From NCBI GenBank assembly GCA_951813525.2, contig CATOTJ020000002.1, positions 1,240,001 to 1,304,000 on the forward strand: a stretch of DNA of 64,000 bases, in the 5' to 3' direction. Position 1 is the first letter of the stretch. Each line of letters begins with the position of its first letter. This DNA is from Thermohalobaculum sp951813525. GTDB lineage: Bacteria; Pseudomonadota; Alphaproteobacteria; Rhodobacterales; Rhodobacteraceae. This document shows positions 1 to 8,402 of the stretch, one piece after another. Position numbers and translations under genes: made by a program. The notes under the pieces were generated by a model, which did no database searches, was not told the DNA's origin, and saw only the letters and a program-made list of their open reading frames with translations.

Positions 1-655
1 CCGGGCGACCGGACGCAGTGGTGAAATGATCATCATGGCTGACAAGATCCCCCGCAACCAGCGCAAAAAGATAGGACGGCTTTGGGTGCGGATCGTGCCA
101 TTCGGCAAAATGCCGCCCGCCGGGAAGACGACCCTTCGCGGCCGGGTTGCCATTGGACAAAAGGATGGGCTGGCGGACGATATCCGCCTCGATCCGGACA
201 TCGAAGACCGTCATCACATCGGGGCGGTCGGGATAATAGGTGATCTTGCGAAACCCTTCCGCTTCGCATTGCGTGCAGTACATGTTTTTCGAGATGTAGA
301 GCCCTTCCAGTTCGGTATTCTCTTCGGGGTCGATCTCGGTCTCGCAGGTCCATTCGAAACGGTCGGGCAGGGGGGCATCGGGCGTGCCGGACAGGCGCAG
401 TGTTTCCCGGTCCGTGACCACTTCGCCCGTGACATCGCGCCCGTCCACCGCCGCCGATACCAGTGTCAGTTTTCGCCCATGCAGGACCAGATCGGCGGGT
501 CCGACGCCATTACGCCGAAACTGAATCGTCGCGCGCACCCGCGTCGCCGACGGCGCGAGGTCGAAGACCAGTCTGACATGGTCGATCAACCAGTCGGGGG
601 CCGTGTAGTCGGCCAGCAGGGTGGGGGTCTGATCGGGGGCGGTGTCGGTGCGCAT
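1..655 (-). CDS. pepN: Aminopeptidase N (PepN), N-terminal part, cut by window edge
   Basis: M1-family zinc aminopeptidase that removes N-terminal residues from peptides in the cytosol. Only about 218 N-terminal residues are present; the reading frame is open to base 1, so the HEXXH zinc site lies outside. The frame starts MRTDTAPDQTPTLL and contains the family's CTQCEAEGFRKITYYPDRPD block and the SNGNPAAKG / PKPSYLFALVAGD segments known from E. coli PepN. The start at 655 is supported by an AAGGAG site 8-9 bases upstream. It is transcribed divergently from the glycosyltransferase gene. Identification is firm on the N-terminal domain alone. Confidence 0.93.
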   Translation of the reverse strand, partial: MRTDTAPDQTPTLLADYTAPDWLIDHVRLVFDLAPSATRVRATIQFRRNGVGPADLVLHGRKLTLVSAAVDGRDVTGEVVTDRETLRLSGTPDAPLPDRFEWTCETEIDPEENTELEGLYISKNMYCTQCEAEGFRKITYYPDRPDVMTVFDVRIEADIVRQPILLSNGNPAAKGRLPGGRHFAEWHDPHPKPSYLFALVAGDLVSHDDHFTTASGRP

Positions 656-733
656 GGGCGAACTCCTTTCGGGCTTGGCCATTGACATAGCGCCCCGCGC
701 CCGTGGTTCCCAGCCCGACTTGCGCTTTCAGGC

Positions 734-754
734 GGTGCGCTGAAGCGCACCCTA
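734..754 (+). repeat. 21-nt palindromic repeat, copy 1
   Basis: The core GGTGCGCTGAAGCGCACC is a near-perfect hairpin (7-bp arms, TGAA loop) followed by CTA. The same 21 bases occur in exact reverse complement at 4401-4421. This copy lies in the pepN/glycosyltransferase divergent intergenic region. It resembles REP-like intergenic elements; its function is not known from the sequence. Confidence 0.8.
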
Positions 755-805
755 CTCGCGGGCCCGATGCTCGGTTATTGAGTGGCCCGAGGTCAGGAGC
801 AGAAA

Positions 806-2335
806 ATGGCCAGCAAGCCCAAAAAAGCACCGGCGCGAAAGCCCGCGCCCAAAAAGGCAAAAAAAGCCGCCCCACGCAAACGTGCCACCCGGGCGCCGGA
901 CCGCCCCTGGGCGCGCTGGACGCTGGCGCTGATCCTGGGCGTTGCGGCGCTGCGCCTGGGCGTCAACGCGCTGGGCCTTGTGCCGATCCATTTCGACGAG
1001 GCGCAGTACTGGGCCTATGGCCATGAACTGGCGGCAGGCCATTTTTCGAAACCGCCGTTGGTCGGCTGGCTGATCTGGGCGACGACCGGGCTTGGCGGCG
1101 ATACCACCTTCTTTGTGCGCATCGGCGCCGTTCTTTGCCATGGGCTGATTGCGGCCTTCGTCTTTCTGGCCGGGCGGCGCCTTTTCGACGGGCAGACCGG
1201 GTTTTGGGCGGCAGCCGGATATACGGTCGCGCCCGGGGTCAGCGTCTCGGCCATGGTCATGTCGACCGATCCCGTGATGATGGCTTTCTGGGCCATTGCG
1301 CTCTGGGCCTGGATCCGGGCGGGTGATGGCCCAAGTTATTGGTGGGCGGTGCTGGGCGCGGTCATCGGGCTGGGAATGCTCGCCAAATACACCATGATTG
1401 CCTTTGTTTTCGGGGCGCTCGGTTATGGTCTCTTCTCGGCGCGGGAGCGTGACTGGCGCGGCTTGGCGATTGCGACGACCACCGGGCTGATTGTCTTTTC
1501 GCCCAACCTGATCTGGCAATTATCGCATGATTTTGTCACCGCCAGCCATGTGGTCGAAGACGCGGCCCCGGGCGGATCATTGTGGAATATCGGCAAGTTC
1601 GGCGAATTTGCAGGCGCCCAATTGGGCGTTATCGGTCCGCTTTGGTTTCTGGCGATCCTCGGCGGCCTGTTCTGGCGTGGCTGGGGGCAGGATTGGCAGA
1701 TGCGGATGCTGGGCTGGCAGACCTATACCCTGCTAATCCCGATTCTGATCCTGGCCTTCGCCACCAGGGCGCAGCCGAATTGGGCAGCGCCAGCTTATGT
1801 CGCGGGATCCATTTTTGCGGCCCGCTATTTCCTGACGCGCGACTGGGGCTGGGCGCTGAAATGGCAGGCGATCCCTGGCGCCATTGCGGCCATTGCGCTT
1901 TACGCCGCGACCATCGCCTATTCAGCGGCGCCGCTGTCGCTGCCGCGCACGCCCGATCCGTTCAAAAAGATGCGCATTGCGACCGATTTCTGCGCGGTGA
2001 CCCTGGCCGTAATGGGTGAAGAGGGCGCCGAGGCGATCCTTTCCAACGATCGCCGGCGCCTGTCGGAATGCATGTTCCAGGGCGTATTGCTTTGGCAGGA
2101 TATTGCCGTCTGGAATGCCGATCCCTGGCCGGAGAACCACCACGAGCTGGTTTCAACCCTGCAACCGGGTGACGAGCGCGTTCTGGTTCTGGCCGTCATG
2201 TCGCGTGATGCCGCTGTCGACATGGCCAAGCGGTTCGACGAGGCGCGCGAGATCGAAACCGGAACGATCCCCACCCATGATGGCGCTGCCTTTGGCTATT
2301 CGATTTGGATCGTGCAGGGGTTTCGGGATTATTGA
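806..2335 (+). CDS. GT39 (PMT/ArnT-like) membrane glycosyltransferase
   Basis: Predicted 509-residue inner-membrane glycosyltransferase of the dolichyl-phosphate-mannose mannosyltransferase superfamily, probably transferring a lipid-linked sugar to an envelope acceptor. The N-terminus (about 35 residues) is a Lys/Ala/Pro-rich cytoplasmic tail, then a first membrane segment, then the HFDEAQYWAYGHELAAGHFSKPPLVGW block, which carries the acidic-pair/PP signature of the family. About ten hydrophobic segments follow and a soluble C-terminal domain of roughly 130 residues. The start at 806 was chosen because AGGAG lies 7 bases upstream; an in-frame GTG at 782 lacks such a site. The last bases overlap convergently with the next gene. 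Substrate unknown. Confidence 0.85.
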   Translation: MASKPKKAPARKPAPKKAKKAAPRKRATRAPDRPWARWTLALILGVAALRLGVNALGLVPIHFDEAQYWAYGHELAAGHFSKPPLVGWLIWATTGLGGDTTFFVRIGAVLCHGLIAAFVFLAGRRLFDGQTGFWAAAGYTVAPGVSVSAMVMSTDPVMMAFWAIALWAWIRAGDGPSYWWAVLGAVIGLGMLAKYTMIAFVFGALGYGLFSARERDWRGLAIATTTGLIVFSPNLIWQLSHDFVTASHVVEDAAPGGSLWNIGKFGEFAGAQLGVIGPLWFLAILGGLFWRGWGQDWQMRMLGWQTYTLLIPILILAFATRAQPNWAAPAYVAGSIFAARYFLTRDWGWALKWQAIPGAIAAIALYAATIAYSAAPLSLPRTPDPFKKMRIATDFCAVTLAVMGEEGAEAILSNDRRRLSECMFQGVLLWQDIAVWNADPWPENHHELVSTLQPGDERVLVLAVMSRDAAVDMAKRFDEAREIETGTIPTHDGAAFGYSIWIVQGFRDY

Positions 2336-2739
2336 CGTTTCCGCCAGACATGGCGGGCCTGATGGGCGGTCTCGACCATCAGACAAAGCAACTCACCTGC
2401 CGGGCCAGATCTACAGTCCTGCCGGGATTTGGCGGATTTCAAACGCATCTCGGCGCTGAGGCTGAAGCCGCCGCGGCAGGTGCCGCATCGAAACGGCCAA
2501 TGTTTGGTCAAAACGAAGGCCCAGGCTGCGTTGGCGCGCCTCAGGCAGGCAATCATGTCAGAGCTTTCGCAGAGGCGGAGCGACAGCGCCTCGCAGGCGT
2601 TGGGCGTGCCGTGATCTTCTTCGGAAAGGCAGCTCTCGATGATCGCGGCGTCGCGCCGGGCGCTCTCGGTGTCCTCGGCCAAAGCCGATGTCGTGCAAAC
2701 AAAGAGGGTCAGCAGGACCGAGATCCGAACACATTTCAT
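2329..2739 (-). CDS. Secreted Cys-rich protein, possibly LprI/DUF1311-like
   Basis: A 136-residue protein with a clear signal peptide (MKCVRISVLLTLFVCTTSALA). The mature part has about nine cysteines, including the pairs ESCLSEE, NACEAL and FRCGTCRGG, consistent with a disulfide-bonded periplasmic protein. The cysteine spacing and overall size resemble LprI N-terminal/DUF1311 proteins, but the match is weak. It starts only 4 bases after the stop of the similar upstream gene, so the two are probably cotranscribed and may be an ancient tandem duplication. The 3' end overlaps the convergent glycosyltransferase gene by 7 bases. Confidence 0.6.
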   Translation of the reverse strand: MKCVRISVLLTLFVCTTSALAEDTESARRDAAIIESCLSEEDHGTPNACEALSLRLCESSDMIACLRRANAAWAFVLTKHWPFRCGTCRGGFSLSAEMRLKSAKSRQDCRSGPAGELLCLMVETAHQARHVWRKRQ

Positions 2740-2743
2740 CAAC

Positions 2744-3208
2744 TCAGTCCCCTTGCCCGTCCGGCGCGAAGGTCTCGGGCTTGGCCAGGACAAGTTCGTG
2801 CCAGAAATGGGCGATCCGCACGATTCGGCAGCGGTTTCGGCGCAACGACGCTGTGCGCGGATCGCGCAGATCGCGATCATGGCCGATCCGCCCACAATTT
2901 CGCTCGACGGCGCGGCGCCAGTTTTCGGTTTTCTTGGCCAATCGCTGCGCTGCGACGGGCGTCAGTCGCTCGACCATGCTTCTCTCCTCGCGCGCCAGCA
3001 TTTCCTCCCAACGCAGACGCAACCGGTAAGTGCAGGCCCGAGACATGTGGCCTGCCTCCATATGCGCGCAGGGCGCGTTGAGAGTTCCGGCACATTTCTC
3101 GAATGCGCCGCGTTCTTCGAGGCACGAGAATACCTGATCGGAATTGACCAGATCACCCGCCCCTGCAGGTGCGGCGATCAGGACTGCGAACAAAGTAAGC
3201 CAGCGCAT
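2744..3208 (-). CDS. Secreted Cys-rich protein, LprI/DUF1311-like
   Basis: A 154-residue predicted periplasmic protein. MRWLTLFAVLIAAPAGAG is a signal peptide; the start at 3208 was chosen to place it at the N-terminus rather than the 8-residue longer frame. The mature region has CLEERGAFEKCAGTLNAPC and a C-terminal NWRRAVERNCGRI...NRCRI pattern. The W-x3-x3-C ending is typical of DUF1311 (lysozyme inhibitor LprI-like) proteins, where the conserved Trp and Cys end the domain. First gene of a two-gene unit with the next Cys-rich gene. Function unproven; inhibitor of lysozyme is only a family suggestion. Confidence 0.65.
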   Translation of the reverse strand: MRWLTLFAVLIAAPAGAGDLVNSDQVFSCLEERGAFEKCAGTLNAPCAHMEAGHMSRACTYRLRLRWEEMLAREERSMVERLTPVAAQRLAKKTENWRRAVERNCGRIGHDRDLRDPRTASLRRNRCRIVRIAHFWHELVLAKPETFAPDGQGD

Positions 3209-3467
3209 TCGCTCGTTTCTGCCTCGTTGCAAACAGGCCGCGCTGCCTTCGATCCCTCGGCGCGGCCCTGGATGCGGATGTTGACCTTGGCATTCTCCCG
3301 CGGTAAGGGGCGCGCGTCAAACGGAGCGCGCCGATGTATATCATCCGCCTGAAAACTTCCCGGACCCGTCCCCCGGCAACGGCCTGACCGCTGCACGGGC
3401 GGCGACGCTCATCCAAAATAGGAGTTGAAAGGAAGGCGCAGGACCACCGGGTTCTGTGGACGGGAAG

Positions 3468-3911
3468 ATGTATATTCGGTTCATCTGCGACCGGCCCCAC
3501 CCAACAGTGGCGGCCAGGGCGGGGATATTCTTTGCCTATTGGCGTTTGCTCGATCACCACAAGGATGAAGATTTCAGGGTTCGCCACCGCGGGCGGCCCG
3601 GCAACGCAAGCCGCGTTCAACGCCGCCGGCGGCTGTCGTTGAACGATGCGGCCGAGGCGGTCGAACACCTGCCCGCCCCGAAGATGAGGGGGCCGGAGCG
3701 CGTGCGCCATGCGCGTAAGGCGTTGTTTTGGTTTCGCGAGACGGCGGGATGGGATCGATCAGCCCCAGGCACGGTGATCCTGGACGTGCGTTGGTTCGCG
3801 GCGGAATTATCGCGTTGGGGCGTACAAATCGACGAAATATGCCGCCCTGATCCGGGCAGAATCATCTGGCAGGACCGGTTTCAGGTCCTCGCGATCCCTC
3901 AGGCAGAATAA
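3468..3911 (+). CDS. Hypothetical protein, 147 residues
   Basis: Not recognised. Starts MYIRFICDRPHPTVAARAG, with GGACGGGAAG just upstream as a possible ribosome site. The product is basic in the middle (RHRGRPGNASRVQRRRR) and ends with a compact WFAAELSRWGVQIDEICRPDPG region. No signal peptide or membrane segment. A strong intrinsic terminator begins 7 bases after the stop, which is the best evidence that this strand is transcribed and translated here. An overlapping minus-strand frame of 185 codons (3153-3710) is judged a shadow. About 260 bases upstream (3209-3467) carry no convincing gene. Confidence 0.55.
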   Translation: MYIRFICDRPHPTVAARAGIFFAYWRLLDHHKDEDFRVRHRGRPGNASRVQRRRRLSLNDAAEAVEHLPAPKMRGPERVRHARKALFWFRETAGWDRSAPGTVILDVRWFAAELSRWGVQIDEICRPDPGRIIWQDRFQVLAIPQAE

Positions 3912-3917
3912 CGGGTT

Positions 3918-3942
3918 GGGCGGGCCGTCGGCCCGCCCATTT
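3918..3942 (+). terminator. Intrinsic terminator after the 147-residue hypothetical gene
   Basis: Perfect 9-bp stem GGGCGGGCC / GGCCCGCCC with a 3-base loop (GTC), followed by ATTTCT. It ends the plus-strand transcript of the hypothetical gene. Confidence 0.85.
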
Positions 3943-4400
3943 CTATCGGATTTAAGCCAAATTTCAGCAATCGGCGCCTATACCTATGCGGGCATGCCGG
4001 CCCGGAGAGATACCGGTAACTGTAAGGCCAAATTAAAATCGATCGTAATCGGTCCCCGAGAGGGTTGGCGTAAATCACCTCCCTAGGGCCCGTGGTATAC
4101 CCGTCCCGACAAGGCGGGCCCGAAGTGGTGGCGGCGTCGTCATTCACATATCGCCCTCACCAGGCGACCAGGATCGTAGCGTCAGATTTCCGGTTCAGCG
4201 CCCCTCAAGGCAGCGAACCTCCCCCGAGCCGCAGGCCCGCCCCCATCCCGAGATAAGCAATACGACCGCCGGAGCCGAAGCGCGTGGCCGAGGCTCGTCC
4301 CGCCCAATGCGGCCGCTCCGGTCGCAGGGGAATGGACTATCCAATCACCGCCGTTCCGCAACATCGTTTGCCCAGAAGGCCCCAGTCCGGTGCAACCTTG
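3943..4400. other. Gene-poor interval
   Basis: About 460 bases between the terminator and the repeat copy. I see no convincing reading frame, RNA gene or operator. Short minus-strand frames (3899-4147, 4182-4364) lack ribosome sites and have shadow-like composition. Confidence 0.5.
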
Positions 4401-4421
4401 TAGGGTGCGCTTCAGCGCACC
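4401..4421 (-). repeat. 21-nt palindromic repeat, copy 2 (inverted)
   Basis: Exact reverse complement of the 21 bases at 734-754 (TAG followed by GGTGCGCTTCAGCGCACC). It lies 14 bases beyond the stop of the CoA-transferase gene and could form a hairpin in that transcript's 3' end. Confidence 0.8.
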
Positions 4422-4435
4422 ACCGTGGCGCCGCG

Positions 4436-5626
4436 TCAGCCCTGCACCGCGGCCCCCGCGGCCAGGACAGCTTCGATCTCGTCATTGCTCATCCCGGCTT
4501 CTCGCAAGATCTCGACCGTCTGCTCGCCCATCAATGGTGCGTGGGCTTCGGCTTCTGCCGGTTTGTCCCACACGATCGGGTGGCGCGGAAATTTCAGCGG
4601 CCCCTCGCTGGGATGGTGGTGGCCTTCCCAGAACCCGGATGCAGCCAGGTGCGGGTCCTCGAACAATGTGCCCAGCGAATTCACCCGCCCGCACGGGATA
4701 TCCGCCTCCCGCAGCAACACCAACCACTCATCAGTCGTCCGCGATATCATCGCCTGGTCGACCATCTCGTAGAGATCGCGCACCCGTTTCGAACGCTCGG
4801 TCGTTGTTTGAAACCATTCCTCTTGCAGAACTTCTTCACGCCCGATCAGGGGCAGCATGCGCCGCCAATGTTTATCGATATAAGGAAGGCACGCGATGAA
4901 CCCGTCGGCAGTGCGGTATGGTTTGCGAAAAGGGTTTAGCAGCCGCACATATCCCGGAGGTCCAATCTCTGGTTGATGGCTCATGCCCTGCAAGTGTTCA
5001 GTCAACAGGAAATAGCTTGCAGTCTCCATCATCGGCAATTCAAAGGACCTGACTTCGCCCGTGCGCTCTCGGTGCAACAATGCGGCCAGAACGCCCTCGA
5101 CGATGAACAGGCCCGACAATTTGTCGACGATGATCTGCGGGACAAAGCGCGGCTCGCCTTCGGCATTTGCGTTCACCGCAGCGAACCCGGACAGTGCCTG
5201 GACCACATCGTCATAGGCGGCATCGTCTTTATAAGGACCGTCCCGGCCGAACCCGATTGCAGAACAATGGATCATCTGTGGATGCTGCGCCTGCACGGTT
5301 TCGCGGTCCAGACCCAGCTTGGCGGCAGCCTGCCGGCGCATATTGGTGACCAAAACGTCTGCGCCGTCCATCACACGGTCCAGCGCGGCGCGCCCGGCCT
5401 CGGTCTTCAGGTCCAGAGTGATGGCCCGCTTGTTGCGGTTGGAATTCAGATAGCTAGCGCCCATGCCCGGCGATTTCATCGGCGCAATGTGACGGACATT
5501 GTCGCCCGCAGGCGCTTCGACCTTGATCACGTCAGCGCCCAGAGCGCCCAGTTGCGCCGTCGCAAACGGCCCCATGATCACGGTGGTCAGGTCGATGACC
5601 TTGATGCCTTGCAAGAGGGGGGTCAT
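4436..5626 (-). CDS. CaiB/BaiF family III CoA-transferase
   Basis: A 396-residue class III CoA-transferase moving CoA between carboxylic acids. The N-terminal region LLQGIKVIDLTTVIMGPFATAQLG followed by GADVIKVEAP is the family's opening. The aspartate in IIVDKLSGLF matches the catalytic Asp of formyl-CoA transferase (Asp169), and length fits the family (about 400). The gene overlaps the upstream acyl-CoA synthetase by 4 bases (ATGA), implying translational coupling and a joint role: activating an organic acid to its CoA thioester either by ATP or by CoA exchange. The substrate cannot be read from sequence. Confidence 0.92.
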   Translation of the reverse strand: MTPLLQGIKVIDLTTVIMGPFATAQLGALGADVIKVEAPAGDNVRHIAPMKSPGMGASYLNSNRNKRAITLDLKTEAGRAALDRVMDGADVLVTNMRRQAAAKLGLDRETVQAQHPQMIHCSAIGFGRDGPYKDDAAYDDVVQALSGFAAVNANAEGEPRFVPQIIVDKLSGLFIVEGVLAALLHRERTGEVRSFELPMMETASYFLLTEHLQGMSHQPEIGPPGYVRLLNPFRKPYRTADGFIACLPYIDKHWRRMLPLIGREEVLQEEWFQTTTERSKRVRDLYEMVDQAMISRTTDEWLVLLREADIPCGRVNSLGTLFEDPHLAASGFWEGHHHPSEGPLKFPRHPIVWDKPAEAEAHAPLMGEQTVEILREAGMSNDEIEAVLAAGAAVQG

Positions 5627-7239
5627 GCGTACTCCTTGCGCAGCTCGGTCTTGATGATCTTGCCATTGGCGTTGCGGGGCAGGGGTGCGGCGCGAAAATG
5701 GATCGCCTCCGGCACCTTGTAATCAGACAAGCGTTCCGCCGCGAAAGCCCGGATTTCGGCTGCCAGCCGATCGGAGGGATCTGCATCGATTGGCACGACG
5801 ACGGCATGGACGCGTTCTCCCAAAACAGGGCAGGGATGCCCGATGATCGCCATCTCCATCACGTTCGGATGAAAGCTGATCTGATTTTCGACTTCGATCG
5901 AAAAGACCTTGAAGCCGCCGCGGTTCAGCATGTCCTTGATCCGGTCGAAGACCCGGATAAATCCATCAGAGTCTTTTGATCCGATATCACCCGATTTCCA
6001 GTATCCCCCGACGAAGTTTTCGCGGTTCGCTTCGGGGTTGTCCCAGTATCCCGGGACGATTGAAGGCCCGCGCATCCAGATCTCGCCTTGTTCGCCAGGC
6101 GGCACCTCGATGCCGTTTTCGTCCATGACCGCGACCTCGGCGCAGTGCAGCACCAAGCCGACGCAATCGGAATGACTGGCGGCGAAAGGGTGGGGGTTCA
6201 TCGTGATCGGGCTTGTCGCTTCGGTCGCGCCATACCCGTTCATCAGACCGACATGCGGCGCGCGCCGGGCCATCTCGGCAATTGTTGCTTCGGGCATCGG
6301 CGCGCCGCCATACCCTCCGATCTTCCAGGCCGAAAGATCGTAGTCTTCAAAGCCTTCCGTCAGCAGAAACAGGTTATACATCGCCGGAACGACAAGCGTA
6401 TGGGTCACCTTTTCCCGCGCCATCAGCGCCAGACAGTCGGCGGCCTTGAACGCGCGCAGAAAGACGATTGCGCCGCCCTTAATCAAAGCGGTCGAGATAT
6501 TCGCGATCAGCCCGGTGACATGCGATGCCGGCACAGCCAGAAGGTTCCGGTCACCAGGTTCGAAATCCATCGAGTATGCGAAATGCAGGGCCGAATGGAC
6601 GATGTTGAAATGCGTCAGCATGGCGCCCTTGGGCCGCCCCGTGGTGCCGGAGGTATAGAGGATAACGGCGGTGTCCTCTTCATCGACCTCCGTCGGGATC
6701 GAAGGTGTAAATCGCGTCTGAGTAGGCGCGTCTTGGTCGAGGCGTTCAGCCCAATCGACATCGCCGCCGACCGAGTAGCGGTGCAGGACGGTCGTAATCT
6801 GGGTCTTGTTCGGAATATTTCCGGCCAGTCCTGTGTCGAAGACCAACGCTGCCGCAGTGCATTGATTGCAGGCATAGGCAATCTCTGGCGCGGGTTGGCG
6901 GGTGTTCAATGGAACCATCACCAAACCGGCCCACGCACAGGCCAGGTAGATCTCGACAAACGCAAACCGATTGCCCAGCAGCACCGCGATCCTGTCGCCC
7001 TTTTTCAATCCGTCACGAAGAAAATTGGCGCCAAGACGCGCCGCGCGTTCGTGCAGCTCAAAATAGCTGACCGATCCTTCTTCACCGGCCAGTGCTTCCT
7101 GATCGGGATGCGCATCGGCGGTTGCGGCAAACATCTGCCAGACCGACCGGGGCCGGTCGGTAAAGCAGGACACAACCCGCCCATCGAAATGGGTCTCGCG
7201 GCGCATAGCCACCTGTTGCCGGTCGCGCCAGTGGGCCAT
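5623..7239 (-). CDS. Acyl-CoA synthetase (adenylate-forming, AMP-binding)
   Basis: A 538-residue class I adenylate-forming enzyme activating a carboxylate to acyl-AMP and then acyl-CoA. It shows the P-loop ILYTSGTTGRPKGAMLTH (around residue 190), the NGYGATEATSP A5 region, GYWKSGDIGSKDSDGFIRVFDRIKDM (A7/A8, with catalytic Asp and the DR hinge) and the C-terminal Lys motif LPRNANGKIIKTELR. GGAG 7-8 bases before 7239 sets the start. Middle gene of a tautomerase/synthetase/CoA-transferase operon: 2 bases from the tautomerase gene and overlapping the CoA-transferase gene. Medium-chain or aromatic acid substrate is plausible but not shown. Confidence 0.93.
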   Translation of the reverse strand: MAHWRDRQQVAMRRETHFDGRVVSCFTDRPRSVWQMFAATADAHPDQEALAGEEGSVSYFELHERAARLGANFLRDGLKKGDRIAVLLGNRFAFVEIYLACAWAGLVMVPLNTRQPAPEIAYACNQCTAAALVFDTGLAGNIPNKTQITTVLHRYSVGGDVDWAERLDQDAPTQTRFTPSIPTEVDEEDTAVILYTSGTTGRPKGAMLTHFNIVHSALHFAYSMDFEPGDRNLLAVPASHVTGLIANISTALIKGGAIVFLRAFKAADCLALMAREKVTHTLVVPAMYNLFLLTEGFEDYDLSAWKIGGYGGAPMPEATIAEMARRAPHVGLMNGYGATEATSPITMNPHPFAASHSDCVGLVLHCAEVAVMDENGIEVPPGEQGEIWMRGPSIVPGYWDNPEANRENFVGGYWKSGDIGSKDSDGFIRVFDRIKDMLNRGGFKVFSIEVENQISFHPNVMEMAIIGHPCPVLGERVHAVVVPIDADPSDRLAAEIRAFAAERLSDYKVPEAIHFRAAPLPRNANGKIIKTELRKEYA

Positions 7240-7241
7240 CG

Positions 7242-7427
7242 TTATTTCTCCGAATAGCGAATGCCGCCAACGGCCCAGTTCTCCTTGTCATGCTCGGTTA
7301 CGATCACACCGGTCACTTCGGGCGGGGTGCCCAGAACGTCGGACAGCGTTTGGGTCAAACGCTCGATCAGTTCCTTCTTTTTCGCGTCCGGGCGGCCTTT
7401 GAGAATATCGACGCGGATCATCGGCAT
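7242..7427 (-). CDS. 4-oxalocrotonate tautomerase-family enzyme
   Basis: A 61-residue protein of the tautomerase superfamily. After Met removal the N-terminus is Pro (PMIRVDILKGR), the catalytic base of 4-oxalocrotonate tautomerase, and the length (about 62) and the KKKELIERLTQTLSDVLG helix fit the family. Family members isomerise 2-hydroxymuconate in meta-cleavage pathways or dehalogenate related acids. As first gene of the operon with acyl-CoA synthetase and CoA-transferase it suggests degradation of an unsaturated or aromatic-derived acid. The catalytic Arg39 region is not clearly conserved (TPPEVTGVIV), so another substrate is possible. Confidence 0.88.
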   Translation of the reverse strand: MPMIRVDILKGRPDAKKKELIERLTQTLSDVLGTPPEVTGVIVTEHDKENWAVGGIRYSEK

Positions 7428-7526
7428 GGTAGTCTCCCATTACTTTCTGCGCCCTGATTTGATTTCGGCGCATTTTCTTTGCGGCGACGGTGCCACGAGG
7501 CGCCGGGCCGGTAAAACAGGGATGTG

Positions 7527-8402
7527 ATGATGACGGATTGGGCCGCTCGCAAGCAGTACACCGACCTATTAGGGCTGAAAATGGCCCATGTCGAACAGGG
7601 CGGCGGCGATCCCGTGCTGTTCCTGCATGGAAACCCGACGTCTTCGTTTCTGTGGCGCGACGTCATGGCGGCGGCCGACGGGGCAGGGCGGCTGCTGGCG
7701 CCCGATCTGATCGGGTGTGGTGATTCGTCGAAACTGCCGGACAGCGGCCCGGACCGTTACACGATTGCCGAGCATGCCCGTTATCTTGATGCATGGATCG
7801 ATGACGTGATCCCGGACGGTCAGATAACCCTGGTCATCCACGATTGGGGCGGGGCGCTGGGCTTTAACTGGGCACGGCGCAATGCCGAACGGGTGCGCGG
7901 CATTGCCTATATGGAAACCATCGTTCGACCGATGCAGTGGGACGAGTGGAACAAGGCCGCGCGCCCGGTCTTTGAAGGCCTGAGGTCGCCTGCGGGCGAA
8001 GAAATGATCCTTGAGAAGAACATTTTCGTCGAGCGCATTCTGACCGGTTCGATCCTGCGCGACCTGAGCGAAGCCGAGATGGAGGAATACCGCCGACCGT
8101 TTGCCAATGCCGGAGAGGACCGGCGCCCGACACTGACTTTTCCCCGTCAGATCCCTTTGGGCGGAGAACCGGCATAGGTAGTCGAGATGGCGAGCGCCTA
8201 TTTCGATTGGCTAAAATCTTCTGATGTGCCCAAGCTGCTGATCAATGCTGATCCCGGAGCGATCATGGGCGGCGCAGTCCTGGAAGACGCCCGATCCTTC
8301 CCGAACCAGACTGAAGTCACTGTGAAGGGATCGCATTTTATCCAGGAGGATTCCGGGCGTGAGATTGGCCACGCGGTGAAGGCATGGATGGCCGGGTTAT
8401 GA
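7527..8402 (+). pseudogene. Haloalkane dehalogenase broken by an in-frame amber codon
   Basis: Alpha/beta-hydrolase of the DhaA/LinB haloalkane dehalogenase family, 291 codons if read through. Halide-binding Asn36 (HGNPTSSF), nucleophile Asp106 and Trp107 (VIHDWGGALG) and acid Glu130 (YMETIVRP) are intact. Codon 217 is TAG (8175-8177), right after GGEPA, where relatives continue GEPADVVE; the same frame resumes VVEMASAYFDWLKSSDVPKL and includes the catalytic His270 (KGSHFIQED). The truncated product would lack His and be inactive. No frameshift or other lesion is visible, so the mutation is recent, or a base-calling error, or the codon is read through. Start among GTG/ATG/ATG at 7524-7532 is ambiguous. 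Confidence 0.9.

Noticed and set aside
3334..3387. 17-codon plus frame MYIIRLKTSRTRPPATA upstream of the 147-residue gene
   Set aside because: Starts with the same codons (MYI) as the next gene, but is too short and lacks a ribosome site.
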